In this document: piece after piece, positions 15,280 through 22,309 of the stretch
Layout of the letters: the number at the start of each line of letters is the position of its first letter
Position numbering within the stretch: position 1 is the first letter of the stretch
Assembly (NCBI GenBank): GCA_934401915.1
Contig: CAKRSV010000016.1
Span: 1-29,428 of the forward strand
DNA from: an uncultured Lachnospiraceae bacterium
GTDB lineage: Bacteria; Bacillota; Clostridia; Lachnospirales; Lachnospiraceae
Reading direction: 5' to 3'
Length of the DNA stretch: 29,428 nt
Notes under the pieces: model-generated
Database searches by the model: none
What the model saw: only the letters and a program-made list of their open reading frames with translations
What the model was told of the DNA's origin: nothing
Position numbers and translations under genes: made by a program

Positions 15280-16486
15280 GGATACGACGCGGCAAAGGCT
15301 GCTGCATGAACTGACGGAGAGAATCGATTATTCCAGGGAGAGCAGCGACGAGGAGATCCGGGATCTGATCGATGAGCTCCTGCTCAGGGAGGGCAGGGAG
15401 CGTCCGCTTGGACTGGCAGAGCGGGAGCGGCTCCAGAATGAACTGTTCTATGCGATCCGCAAGCTGGACGTTATCCAGGAGCTGATTGAAGACCCGACGG
15501 TGACGGAGATCATGATCAACGGCCCGGAGAACATTTTCATTGAGAGGCAGGGAAAGCTGTCTGCCAGCGGGATCACCTTTGAGAGCAGGGAAAAGCTGCA
15601 GGATGTGATCCAGCAGATCGTGGCAGCGTGCAACCGTGTGGTAAACGAGGCTTCGCCCATCGTGGATGCCAGGCTGGAAAATGGAGCGAGAGTCAATGTT
15701 GTGCTGGCGCCGGTCGCGCTGAATGGACCGATCGTCACGATCCGCCGGTTTCCGGAAAATCCGATCACGATGAAGGATCTGGTCACGTTCGGTTCGGTCT
15801 CCGAGGAGGTCTGCACCTGGCTCGGCCGACTGGTAAAGGCGGGGTACAACATTTTTATCAGCGGGGGAACCGGTTCGGGAAAGACGACGTTTCTGAACGC
15901 GCTCTCCGGGTATATCCCGCGGGAGGAGCGCATCATCACCATCGAGGACAGCGCGGAACTCCAGATCCGGGGGATCCCGAATCTGGTCAGCATGGAGACG
16001 CGCAACGCAAACGTCGAGGGCTGCCGGGAGATCTCGATCCGGGATCTGATCCGCACTTCGCTGCGGATGCGACCTGACAGGATCATCGTGGGCGAGGTGC
16101 GGGGAGGGGAGGCTTTCGATATGATGCAATGCCTGAACACAGGGCATGACGGATCGATGTCGACCGGACATGCCAACAGCTCCGCGGATATGCTCAGCCG
16201 GTTGGAAAATATGATCCTCATGGGAATGGAGCTTCCCCTTGCGGCGATCCGGCAGCAGATCGCCTCCGGGATCGACATTATCGTCCACCTTGGGAGGCTG
16301 CGCGACCGGTCCCGGCGCGTGCTGGAGATCGTAGAGGTGCTTGGGTATGAGGAGGGGCAGATCCGGCTTCAGACGCTTTATCAGTTTGAGGAGACAGGCG
16401 AGGATGCGGCCGGAAGGATCACAGGAAGTCTGAACAGAAAGGGGGAACTGACCTATGTCGAAAAACTCCGGGCTGCCGGATTATAG
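15269..16486 (+). CDS. tadA: Tad pilus assembly ATPase TadA/CpaF
   Basis: A 405-residue hexameric secretion ATPase (type II/IV secretion family) that powers pilin extrusion from the cytosolic face. An N-terminal helical region precedes the family motif T-E-I-M-I-N-G (79-85). Walker A is GGTGSGKTT (199-207), the Asp box TIEDSAEL lies at 224-231, Walker B is RIIVGEVRGGEA (271-282) and the His box STGHANS lies at 298-304. All catalytic elements look intact, so this is the engine of the operon. ATG 15269 has GGAGG six bases ahead and overlaps tadZ by 11 bases; its 3' end overlaps tadB by 32 bases. Confidence 0.95.
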   Translation: MEHKDTTRQRLLHELTERIDYSRESSDEEIRDLIDELLLREGRERPLGLAERERLQNELFYAIRKLDVIQELIEDPTVTEIMINGPENIFIERQGKLSASGITFESREKLQDVIQQIVAACNRVVNEASPIVDARLENGARVNVVLAPVALNGPIVTIRRFPENPITMKDLVTFGSVSEEVCTWLGRLVKAGYNIFISGGTGSGKTTFLNALSGYIPREERIITIEDSAELQIRGIPNLVSMETRNANVEGCREISIRDLIRTSLRMRPDRIIVGEVRGGEAFDMMQCLNTGHDGSMSTGHANSSADMLSRLENMILMGMELPLAAIRQQIASGIDIIVHLGRLRDRSRRVLEIVEVLGYEEGQIRLQTLYQFEETGEDAAGRITGSLNRKGELTYVEKLRAAGL

Positions 16487-17213
16487 CAGCTATCATTTCA
16501 AGGGAAGAGAGCGGATCTTTTACTTCGGGCAAAGTCTGTTGATCGTGGCGGCTTTCAGCTATTTTTTCTACCGGTCGTGGGTCGCCTTCCTGTTATTGTC
16601 CCCGCTTCTTTTCTGGCTGATGGGAAACCGCAAGAAGGAGCTGGCAAGAAAGAGAAGGCAGGAATTAGGCGAACAGTTTAAGGACCTCATCCTGTCGGTG
16701 GCTGCTAACCAGAAAGCGGGGTATTCGGTGGAAAATGCTTTTCGGGAGACCTATAAGGATATGCGCCTTTTGTACGGAGAAGAGAGCATGGTGTGTGAGG
16801 AGATCCGCCATATCGTGTTGGGACTGGACAACAATGTGGTTCTGGAAAATATGCTCTATGACCTGGGGATGCGGAGCCACCATGCCGATCTGATGCAGTT
16901 TGCGGAGGTGTTCTGGATCGCCAAGCGCAGTGGGGGAAATATGACGGATATCTTACAGAAGACGGCGCAGGTGATCGAGCAGAAGCAGGAGACGGACAAG
17001 GAGATCCAGGTCATGCTCAGTGCCAGACGGATGGAGCAGAAGATCATGAATCTGGTGCCGTTTCTGATCATCAGCTATATCAGCATGACTTCCACGGGTT
17101 TTTTTGACGTATTGTACCACAATGCGGTGGGGATCGCGATCATGACGGTCTGTCTTGTGGTGTATGTGGCGGCATACCGCCTTTCGGAAAAGATAGTAGA
17201 TATTGAAGTATAG
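16455..17213 (+). CDS. tadB: Tad pilus inner-membrane platform protein TadB
   Basis: A 252-residue type II secretion F-family protein. A hydrophobic pair near 25-56 is followed by a cytosolic helical domain (about 62-195) with the family features L-A-A-N-Q-K-A-G-Y-S-V-E-N-A-F and R-S-G-G-N-M-T-D-I-L, then two further membrane helices (about 195-215 and 226-243). TadB pairs with TadC to form the platform driven by the ATPase. It starts inside the end of tadA with GGGGGAA as ribosome-binding site, a 32-base overlap that implies coupled translation. Length is close to the family norm. Confidence 0.9.
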   Translation: MSKNSGLPDYSSYHFKGRERIFYFGQSLLIVAAFSYFFYRSWVAFLLLSPLLFWLMGNRKKELARKRRQELGEQFKDLILSVAANQKAGYSVENAFRETYKDMRLLYGEESMVCEEIRHIVLGLDNNVVLENMLYDLGMRSHHADLMQFAEVFWIAKRSGGNMTDILQKTAQVIEQKQETDKEIQVMLSARRMEQKIMNLVPFLIISYISMTSTGFFDVLYHNAVGIAIMTVCLVVYVAAYRLSEKIVDIEV

Positions 17214-17263
17214 CGTGGGAAGCTGTCCTCTGGAGGGCAGAGGTTCCCGGAATGGAGCGGGTT

Positions 17264-18742
17264 ATGATTTATCTGTATGGTGGAATTATCGTGTGTTATC
17301 TGGTACTGCTTACCGTGACGGTAGGGGAACGGATCGCCGGGGAAAAAGGAAAACCGGAGAAGTTCTTTTCCTTCCAGAAAGCGGCGGCCTGGCTGCTCCG
17401 GAAGGAAAGGCAGACGAAGGGGAGGGATCCTGTCCGGAAAAGAAAGAACGAGAGTGGGGCAAGGCTGCTCGGACAGAAGATGCGCGCGCTGGAGCCGGGA
17501 GGACACACGCAGAGCCAGGTAGCGGCATTTCAGATCAACCGGTGCGCGGCCATACTGCGGATCGGATTCGGAGGAACGCTGATGTGTATGGTGATCTGGG
17601 TTCTCGGTCAGACAAGGCAGACCATCGATGAAGGAGCGATCCCGAGAAAGGAATATGGACAGGGGGAGATTGAGGTCACCTTAAAGGCGAAAGTGGAAGG
17701 GGAAGAGGGCGAGGAGGTCATACCTTACGTCGTGGAAGAGAGAAGCTATACACAAAAAGAGCTGGACGCGCTGTATCAGGAGGCACTGCAATGCCTTGCG
17801 GGAGAGATGAAGGGCGAGAACACGGATCTGGAAAATGTCAGAACCGATCTGAACCTGCCTTCTTCGCTGGAGGGATATCCCTTCCGGATAACCTGGGAGA
17901 GTGAAAGCTACGAACGGGTAAATGTGGACGGGAGCGTTCAGAATGAGGAGCTGCAGGAGGATGAGGTCGTAATGCTGACAGCCGGTTTCCGGTATCAGGA
18001 GTGGACGAGAGATCATCAGATCTACGTGAGGGTAAGACCCGCTCTTTATACGGAGCAGGAGCTTTTGCACAAAAAGCTGGAGGAGCTTCTGCGTGCGCAG
18101 GATGAAAAAAGCCGGACAAGCGGCCGGATGGATCTGCCGGCAAGCATGGATCAGCGTGCGATCGTCTGGGGAGAGATGCAGGAGGATAGCAGTGCGCCGT
18201 TTCTGCTGCTGGTGATACTGGTGGCGGGGATCGTCTACTGGTCGAAGGAGAAGGAGCTGGATCAGCGTCTGGAAAAAAGAAGGCTGGAACTGCAGCTTGA
18301 TTATCCGGAGATCGTCAACAAGCTGACACTGTATATGGGAGCCGGGATGACGATCCGCAACGCCTTTCTCAAGCTGGGAGAGGATTATAAAAAGAAAGGG
18401 ACTGGAAAGCGGCGCTACCTGTATGAAGAGATCCTTCAGACCTGTTATGAACTGCAAAGCGGAAAGTCTGAGGCGGAGGCATATGACAGCTTTGGAAGGA
18501 GATGTCAGCTACAACCCTATATCCGGCTCAGTACCCTTCTGGTGCAGAATATCCGAAAGGGGAGCAACGATCTTATAGATGTGCTTCGAAGGGAGGTGGT
18601 GGACGCATTTGCAGACAGAAAAAAGACGGCAAGGAAGCTGGGGGAAGAGGCTGGAACAAAACTTCTCATTCCGATGATGCTGATGCTTTGCATTGTCATG
18701 GTAATTATCATGATCCCGGCATATTTTTCATTTGCCATGTAG
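17264..18742 (+). CDS. tadC: TadC-like platform protein with inserted Ig-like ectodomain
   Basis: A 492-residue protein (TadC is usually near 300). The C-terminal ~160 residues are the type II secretion F domain: DYPEIVNKLTLYMGAGMTIRNAF, G-K-R-R-Y-L-Y-E-E, and a final membrane helix. Four membrane helices are predicted (counting from ATG 17252: 6-24, 100-118, 314-330, 471-490). The positively charged stretch 25-99 and the F domain should be cytosolic, so residues 119-313 should face outside. Within that loop, residues ~195-262 resemble an atrophied bacterial Ig-like domain: L-N-L-P-S-S, then F-R-I-T-W-E-S-E, V-D-G-S-V, V-V-M-L-T-A and I-Y-V-R-V. ATG 17264 has GGAG six bases ahead; ATG 17252 is a close alternative. 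Such an insertion could contact the wall or the growing fibre. Confidence 0.85.
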   Translation: MIYLYGGIIVCYLVLLTVTVGERIAGEKGKPEKFFSFQKAAAWLLRKERQTKGRDPVRKRKNESGARLLGQKMRALEPGGHTQSQVAAFQINRCAAILRIGFGGTLMCMVIWVLGQTRQTIDEGAIPRKEYGQGEIEVTLKAKVEGEEGEEVIPYVVEERSYTQKELDALYQEALQCLAGEMKGENTDLENVRTDLNLPSSLEGYPFRITWESESYERVNVDGSVQNEELQEDEVVMLTAGFRYQEWTRDHQIYVRVRPALYTEQELLHKKLEELLRAQDEKSRTSGRMDLPASMDQRAIVWGEMQEDSSAPFLLLVILVAGIVYWSKEKELDQRLEKRRLELQLDYPEIVNKLTLYMGAGMTIRNAFLKLGEDYKKKGTGKRRYLYEEILQTCYELQSGKSEAEAYDSFGRRCQLQPYIRLSTLLVQNIRKGSNDLIDVLRREVVDAFADRKKTARKLGEEAGTKLLIPMMLMLCIVMVIIMIPAYFSFAM

Positions 18743-18745
18743 CGT

Positions 18746-18777
18746 AACACAGGGGCAGAAGAGACTGCCAACACAGG
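18746..18777 (+). repeat. Hairpin between direct repeats ahead of the pilin gene
   Basis: GGCAG (18754-18758) pairs with CTGCC (18765-18769) over a 6-nt loop, flanked by the 8-bp direct repeat AACACAGG at 18746-18753 and 18770-18777. It lies between tadC and flp, followed by the pilin ribosome-binding site AAGGAG. It has no T-run. It may protect or process the mRNA so that pilin is made in excess, but chance is not excluded. Confidence 0.35.
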
Positions 18778-18794
18778 AAAGGAAGGAGTAAAAC

Positions 18795-19004
18795 ATGCTT
18801 AGAAAGAGAAAAGAACAGGAAAAAGAACGTTTAAAGAATTTAAAAGACTTCTTGAAGGATGAAGAAGGGATGGGAACGGTCGAGATCATACTGATCATTG
18901 TCGTGCTGATCGGTCTGGTCATCATCTTTAAGACGCAGCTTCGGGATCTGGTCAAAAAAGTATTTGAAAAGATAACCGAGGACAGTAATACGGTAATGTC
19001 ATGA
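18795..19004 (+). CDS. flp: Flp-type pilin (Flp1-like prepilin)
   Basis: A 69-residue prepilin, the probable main fibre subunit. A 25-residue basic leader ends K-D-E-E-G; cleavage after G25 would give a mature pilin starting M-G-T-V-E, with the required Glu at +5 (E30), followed by an unbroken hydrophobic helix (IILIIVVLIGLVIIF) and a short charged tail (DLVKKVFEKI). Mature length is only 44 residues, typical of Flp pilins. The leader is longer than the Proteobacterial norm but usual for Gram-positive Flp1-like proteins. ATG 18795 has AAGGAG a few bases upstream. The stop overlaps the next start by four bases. Confidence 0.92.
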   Translation: MLRKRKEQEKERLKNLKDFLKDEEGMGTVEIILIIVVLIGLVIIFKTQLRDLVKKVFEKITEDSNTVMS

Positions 19005-20431
19005 GACGCGGGGCGATGACGGTATTTCTGTCTCTGGTGCTGACGCTGATTCTGTCGCTCGTATTCACGGTTGTGGAAGGGGCGAGAATGAGCGCGATAC
19101 GGATGAAGTTTACCTGCGCGGCGGATATCGGAATGAATTCGGTGCTTGCAGAGTATCACAGGGAGCTTTTAGAGCAGTATGATCTGTTGTTTGTAGATAT
19201 GTCCTACGGGGGAACACACCCGTCGGCAGCCAATACAGAAGCGCATCTGCAGCGGTATCTTCAGAACAACTTCAGCGGGACGACATATACGGGACTTGCC
19301 GGGCAGCGGGACTTTCTGGCAATGGATGCCGGAGATGTGGCGATAACAGCCTACTCTCTGGCGTCCGACCAGGAGGGCGAGGTGCTCAAAAGACAGGTGA
19401 CAGACTATATGAACGATTATCCACAGTGGGCGGTTTTTGGAAAACTCACGGGCTGGATGGATTCCATCGGACAGCTTGAGTCGAGGGATATCGCGGGAGA
19501 GAGGGCAGGCTATCAGGCAGAGATCGATTCCATCGGACTGCCGACGCAGGAAGTCGAGGAGGGCGTGTTTGAGGAGGTCCCGTTAAATAACCCTGCGGAT
19601 GTCGCCAATGCGACGAGAAGCATCGGCGTGCTGAACCTGGTGCTTGATGACGTCCCGTCGGTATCCAGAACGAAGGTAAATCTGCAAGAGTATCTCTCTT
19701 ATCGAGATTGTTTACAGGGAAGCGGAGTCTGCAGGGAGGCGGAATCGCTGACCGGGGCGGCGGACGAAATGCTTTTTATGGCATACCTGTTCCAGAAGTA
19801 CGGCTATTACGGGAAAGAAAAGGAACAGGGACTTTTGAAATACCAGTTGGAGTACATTGTTGCGGGACAGGATACCGACTGGGTGAATCTGGAGAAGGTT
19901 GCAAAGAAGCTCCTGCTCTGGAGGGAGATCGCAAATGTGATCTATATTCTGTCGGACAGCGCCAAGATAGCGGAGGCAGAGGCGATGGCGGCGGCACTTG
20001 CAGCGGTGACTTTGCAGCCGGCGCTCCTTGTGCCGGTAAAATACACGATCCTGTTTGCCTGGGCGTATGTGGAAAGCCTGATGGACGTCAGACGGCTTCT
20101 GAAGGGAGGAAGGGTTCCGATCTTTAAGACAGCGCAGGACTGGCAAACCGGGATTAACAGCATTTTGGACGTCAAAGGCAGCATGACGGGAGGAGAGGAA
20201 GAGGGAAGCGGACTTTCCTATCGGGATTATCTTGCGGTCATGGTCTTTTTGCAGGATCAGGGAACGAGGACAAAGCGCGCGATGGATGTGATCGAGATGG
20301 ACATAAGACAGACGCCGGGCAATGCGAATTTCCGCCTGGACGGCTGCTTCGACACTTACACAGCGCATATGGAGGTGGAGAGCCGGTTCGGTTACACCTA
20401 TGAAATGACACAGCAGTATGGATTTTATTAG
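19001..20431 (+). CDS. DUF5702-type pilus-operon protein with pseudopilin-like N-terminus
   Basis: A 476-residue protein resembling the DUF5702 family of Clostridial Tad loci; function is unknown. The N-terminus M-R-R-G-A-M-T-V followed by a hydrophobic stretch (FLSLVLTLILSLVFTVVEGAR) looks like a pseudopilin leader, with a possible cut after G4, but the +5 residue is Phe instead of Glu. The family hallmark E-G-A-R-x-S-A and the A-E-Y-H-R-E-L-L-E-Q-Y-D-L-L-F segment are present. A second hydrophobic run occurs around residues 326-355. The large middle region is predicted extracellular. It begins inside the pilin stop codon (ATGA), tightly coupling it to Flp synthesis. It could act as a minor tip subunit or assembly factor. 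Confidence 0.78.
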   Translation: MRRGAMTVFLSLVLTLILSLVFTVVEGARMSAIRMKFTCAADIGMNSVLAEYHRELLEQYDLLFVDMSYGGTHPSAANTEAHLQRYLQNNFSGTTYTGLAGQRDFLAMDAGDVAITAYSLASDQEGEVLKRQVTDYMNDYPQWAVFGKLTGWMDSIGQLESRDIAGERAGYQAEIDSIGLPTQEVEEGVFEEVPLNNPADVANATRSIGVLNLVLDDVPSVSRTKVNLQEYLSYRDCLQGSGVCREAESLTGAADEMLFMAYLFQKYGYYGKEKEQGLLKYQLEYIVAGQDTDWVNLEKVAKKLLLWREIANVIYILSDSAKIAEAEAMAAALAAVTLQPALLVPVKYTILFAWAYVESLMDVRRLLKGGRVPIFKTAQDWQTGINSILDVKGSMTGGEEEGSGLSYRDYLAVMVFLQDQGTRTKRAMDVIEMDIRQTPGNANFRLDGCFDTYTAHMEVESRFGYTYEMTQQYGFY

Positions 20432-20449
20432 TAGAGGAGGTGAAAGGGG

Positions 20450-21409
20450 ATGCCCTTTTTGCGATTATCTGATAACACAACAAAACATTTGACAGCACAT
20501 TCTCTCCGGGCATATCTTGATGACCGTCAAGGTGATCATAAAAGCACATCTTTGATGTCTATTCTGCGAAACACAGGCAAATCGTCAAAGAGGGCGTCCC
20601 CTTTTGCCTTCTTGAAAAGGCGGGTATCCGCGTCTATGACGCTGGAGGCGGCGTTTGTGCTGCCGTTTTTCCTCTTTGCGGTGATAAACATTATTTTTTC
20701 CATGAATATTCTGGCGGCGCAGAGCCGGATCAATGCAGCGCTGCACCAGACCGGCAACAAGATGGCGTTTGCCGCGTATGCGGTGCAGGATCTTGCCGGT
20801 GGCGGGGCGGGAGGAGCACTGGCGGGGGTTGCGCTCTCGGAGCTGTATGCCCGAAGCCGGATCGTGGAATATGCCGGAAGCGGATTTCTCGACCAGTCGT
20901 GCATATCTGGCGGGAGTGCGGGACTTTCCATGTTTGGATCGCAGGTGATGGGAGAGGGGGATGTGATCGATCTGCGTGTGAGCTACCGGGTCAGACCCTT
21001 TTCTTCTCTGATGGGATTCGAAGGCTTTTCCATGGGACAGAGATACTATGGAAAAGCGTGGACCGGCTACGATGTGGAGAAATACGAGAGCGGGGAAAGT
21101 CAGGAGGATCCCATGGTGTATATCACACAGACGGGGACGGTCTATCATATGGCGCGGAATTGCAGTTATCTGAATCCGGCAGTCAGGACGGTTTCCGGGG
21201 AGCGCGTCAGGGAGGAGAGAAATTCTGCCGGGGCAAAGTATTATCCGTGTGAGCGGTGCAAGACGGGAAGCAGCCTGACCGTCTACTATATCACGGAGGA
21301 CGGCACCCACTACCATGGGGATCTGAACTGCTCTGGTCTCAGGAGGACGATCTATACTGTGCCGTTGTCACAGGTTTCAGGGAGAGGGAGGTGTTCCAAA
21401 TGTGGATAA
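20450..21409 (+). CDS. TadE-like pseudopilin with tandem Cys/His (zinc) motifs
   Basis: A 319-residue pseudopilin. A long basic N-terminus (1-61) precedes S-M-T-L-E-A-A followed by a hydrophobic helix (FVLPFFLFAVINIIFSM); Glu66 would be +5 if cut after A61, although Gly is the usual -1 residue. The middle resembles TadE-like proteins. The C-terminal ~100 residues hold two copies of a small module: V-Y-I-T-Q-T-G-T-V-Y-H-x4-C (H233, C238) with C267-x2-C270, and V-Y-Y-I-T-E-D-G-T-H-Y-H-x4-C (H289, C294) with C315-x2-C318. Each offers four ligands for one metal ion, as in small Ada-type or ComEC-tail zinc modules. ATG 20450 follows AGGAGGTG. Its end overlaps the next gene by ten bases. Confidence 0.83.
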   Translation: MPFLRLSDNTTKHLTAHSLRAYLDDRQGDHKSTSLMSILRNTGKSSKRASPFAFLKRRVSASMTLEAAFVLPFFLFAVINIIFSMNILAAQSRINAALHQTGNKMAFAAYAVQDLAGGGAGGALAGVALSELYARSRIVEYAGSGFLDQSCISGGSAGLSMFGSQVMGEGDVIDLRVSYRVRPFSSLMGFEGFSMGQRYYGKAWTGYDVEKYESGESQEDPMVYITQTGTVYHMARNCSYLNPAVRTVSGERVREERNSAGAKYYPCERCKTGSSLTVYYITEDGTHYHGDLNCSGLRRTIYTVPLSQVSGRGRCSKCG

Positions 21410-21822
21410 AGGTTACTGCCTGTGTATTTCTTTTTCTGTGTGCGGTGTCGGATGTGAGAAAGAAGGAGGTTCCTCTGCTGGTGGTGTGGGCCGGCATGCT
21501 GACGGCTATCGTGCTCCGGCTTGCCGGACTGTGCGGGCGTTTTGACCTCGCGGGAGCGCTACTGGCGCTTTTGCCGGGAGTGTTTTTCCTGATCCTCAGC
21601 TTTGTCACACGGGAAAAGGTAGGCTACGGAGACGGGTGGATGCTTCTTATGGTCGGACTGTTTGCAGGATATGAGGACTGCTTTGTGATCCTGATGCTTG
21701 GCTTGGTGCTGGAGTCGGTGACGGTGCTTGTGCTTCTTGTGTTCCGAAAGATACGAAGAGAGGACGAGATACCGTTTGCACCGTTCCTTCTGGCGGGAAT
21801 GGGGGTGATCTATTGGCTGTAG
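21400..21822 (+). CDS. Prepilin peptidase (A24), second copy
   Basis: A 140-residue polytopic membrane protein with both A24 catalytic aspartates: D18 in A-V-S-D-V after the first helix, and D78 in G-Y-G-D-G-W. Between and after them are hydrophobic segments matching a compact CpaA-like fold. It differs clearly from the first peptidase of this operon (G-Y-G-D-G in place of G-G-G-D-I-K). The frame is open back to 21256, but ATG 21400 has GGGAGG eight bases ahead and starts at the first helix. It overlaps both neighbours. It stands directly between the two TadE-like genes, so it may process these while the first copy processes Flp; that split is inference. Confidence 0.85.
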   Translation: MWIKVTACVFLFLCAVSDVRKKEVPLLVVWAGMLTAIVLRLAGLCGRFDLAGALLALLPGVFFLILSFVTREKVGYGDGWMLLMVGLFAGYEDCFVILMLGLVLESVTVLVLLVFRKIRREDEIPFAPFLLAGMGVIYWL

Positions 21823-22289
21823 GAGTGATAAGAAAAACCGCAAAGGGGTATATGACGCTGGAGGCGGTCTGCGTGGTGACATGGACTGTGCTTCTTCTGG
21901 TGTTTCTGATCTATCTGTCCTTCTATTCTTATGATAAGTGCGTGCTGTTTCAGGATTCGTACACCGTATGCTTCAACGGGAGCATCCAGAAGGATGAAAA
22001 GCAGATCCTTCCGTATATCAACGCCAACATCCAGAGGCAGTACGGGAAAAAGTATTTTGCCACGGGTACGGTGAGGGGAACGGCTGACCGACAGGGAAAA
22101 GAGGTGTATGTGACCGGGGAGTGCCAGGTACAGGTGCCGGTACATTCCTTTGTCACGCTGGCAGGGCACAAGGGCTGGCAGATCAGGACACAGGCGCGGG
22201 CGCAGATCGTCAACCCGGTCCGGGTAATAAGAAAGTGCCGGATCGTTCAGAACATCGCCTCTTCGTTTGGTGGAGCGGATGAAAAATAA
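21813..22289 (+). CDS. TadE-like pseudopilin, second
   Basis: A 158-residue pseudopilin. The N-terminus has K-G-Y-M-T-L-E-A: cleavage after G12 places Glu17 at +5, an ideal class III prepilin site, followed by a hydrophobic helix (AVCVVTWTVLLLVFLIYLSF). The remaining ~115 residues are probably extracellular and beta-rich, with three cysteines in the mature ectodomain region. The start is TTG 21813: the sequence GGGGGTGATC (21801-21810) is an almost full anti-Shine-Dalgarno match at the right distance. It overlaps the preceding peptidase gene by ten bases. Weak similarity to TadE/TadF proteins is judged from layout, not from a specific domain match. Confidence 0.8.
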   Translation: MAVGVIRKTAKGYMTLEAVCVVTWTVLLLVFLIYLSFYSYDKCVLFQDSYTVCFNGSIQKDEKQILPYINANIQRQYGKKYFATGTVRGTADRQGKEVYVTGECQVQVPVHSFVTLAGHKGWQIRTQARAQIVNPVRVIRKCRIVQNIASSFGGADEK

Positions 22290-22309
22290 AAGGAAAGAGC
22301 AGAGAGAGT

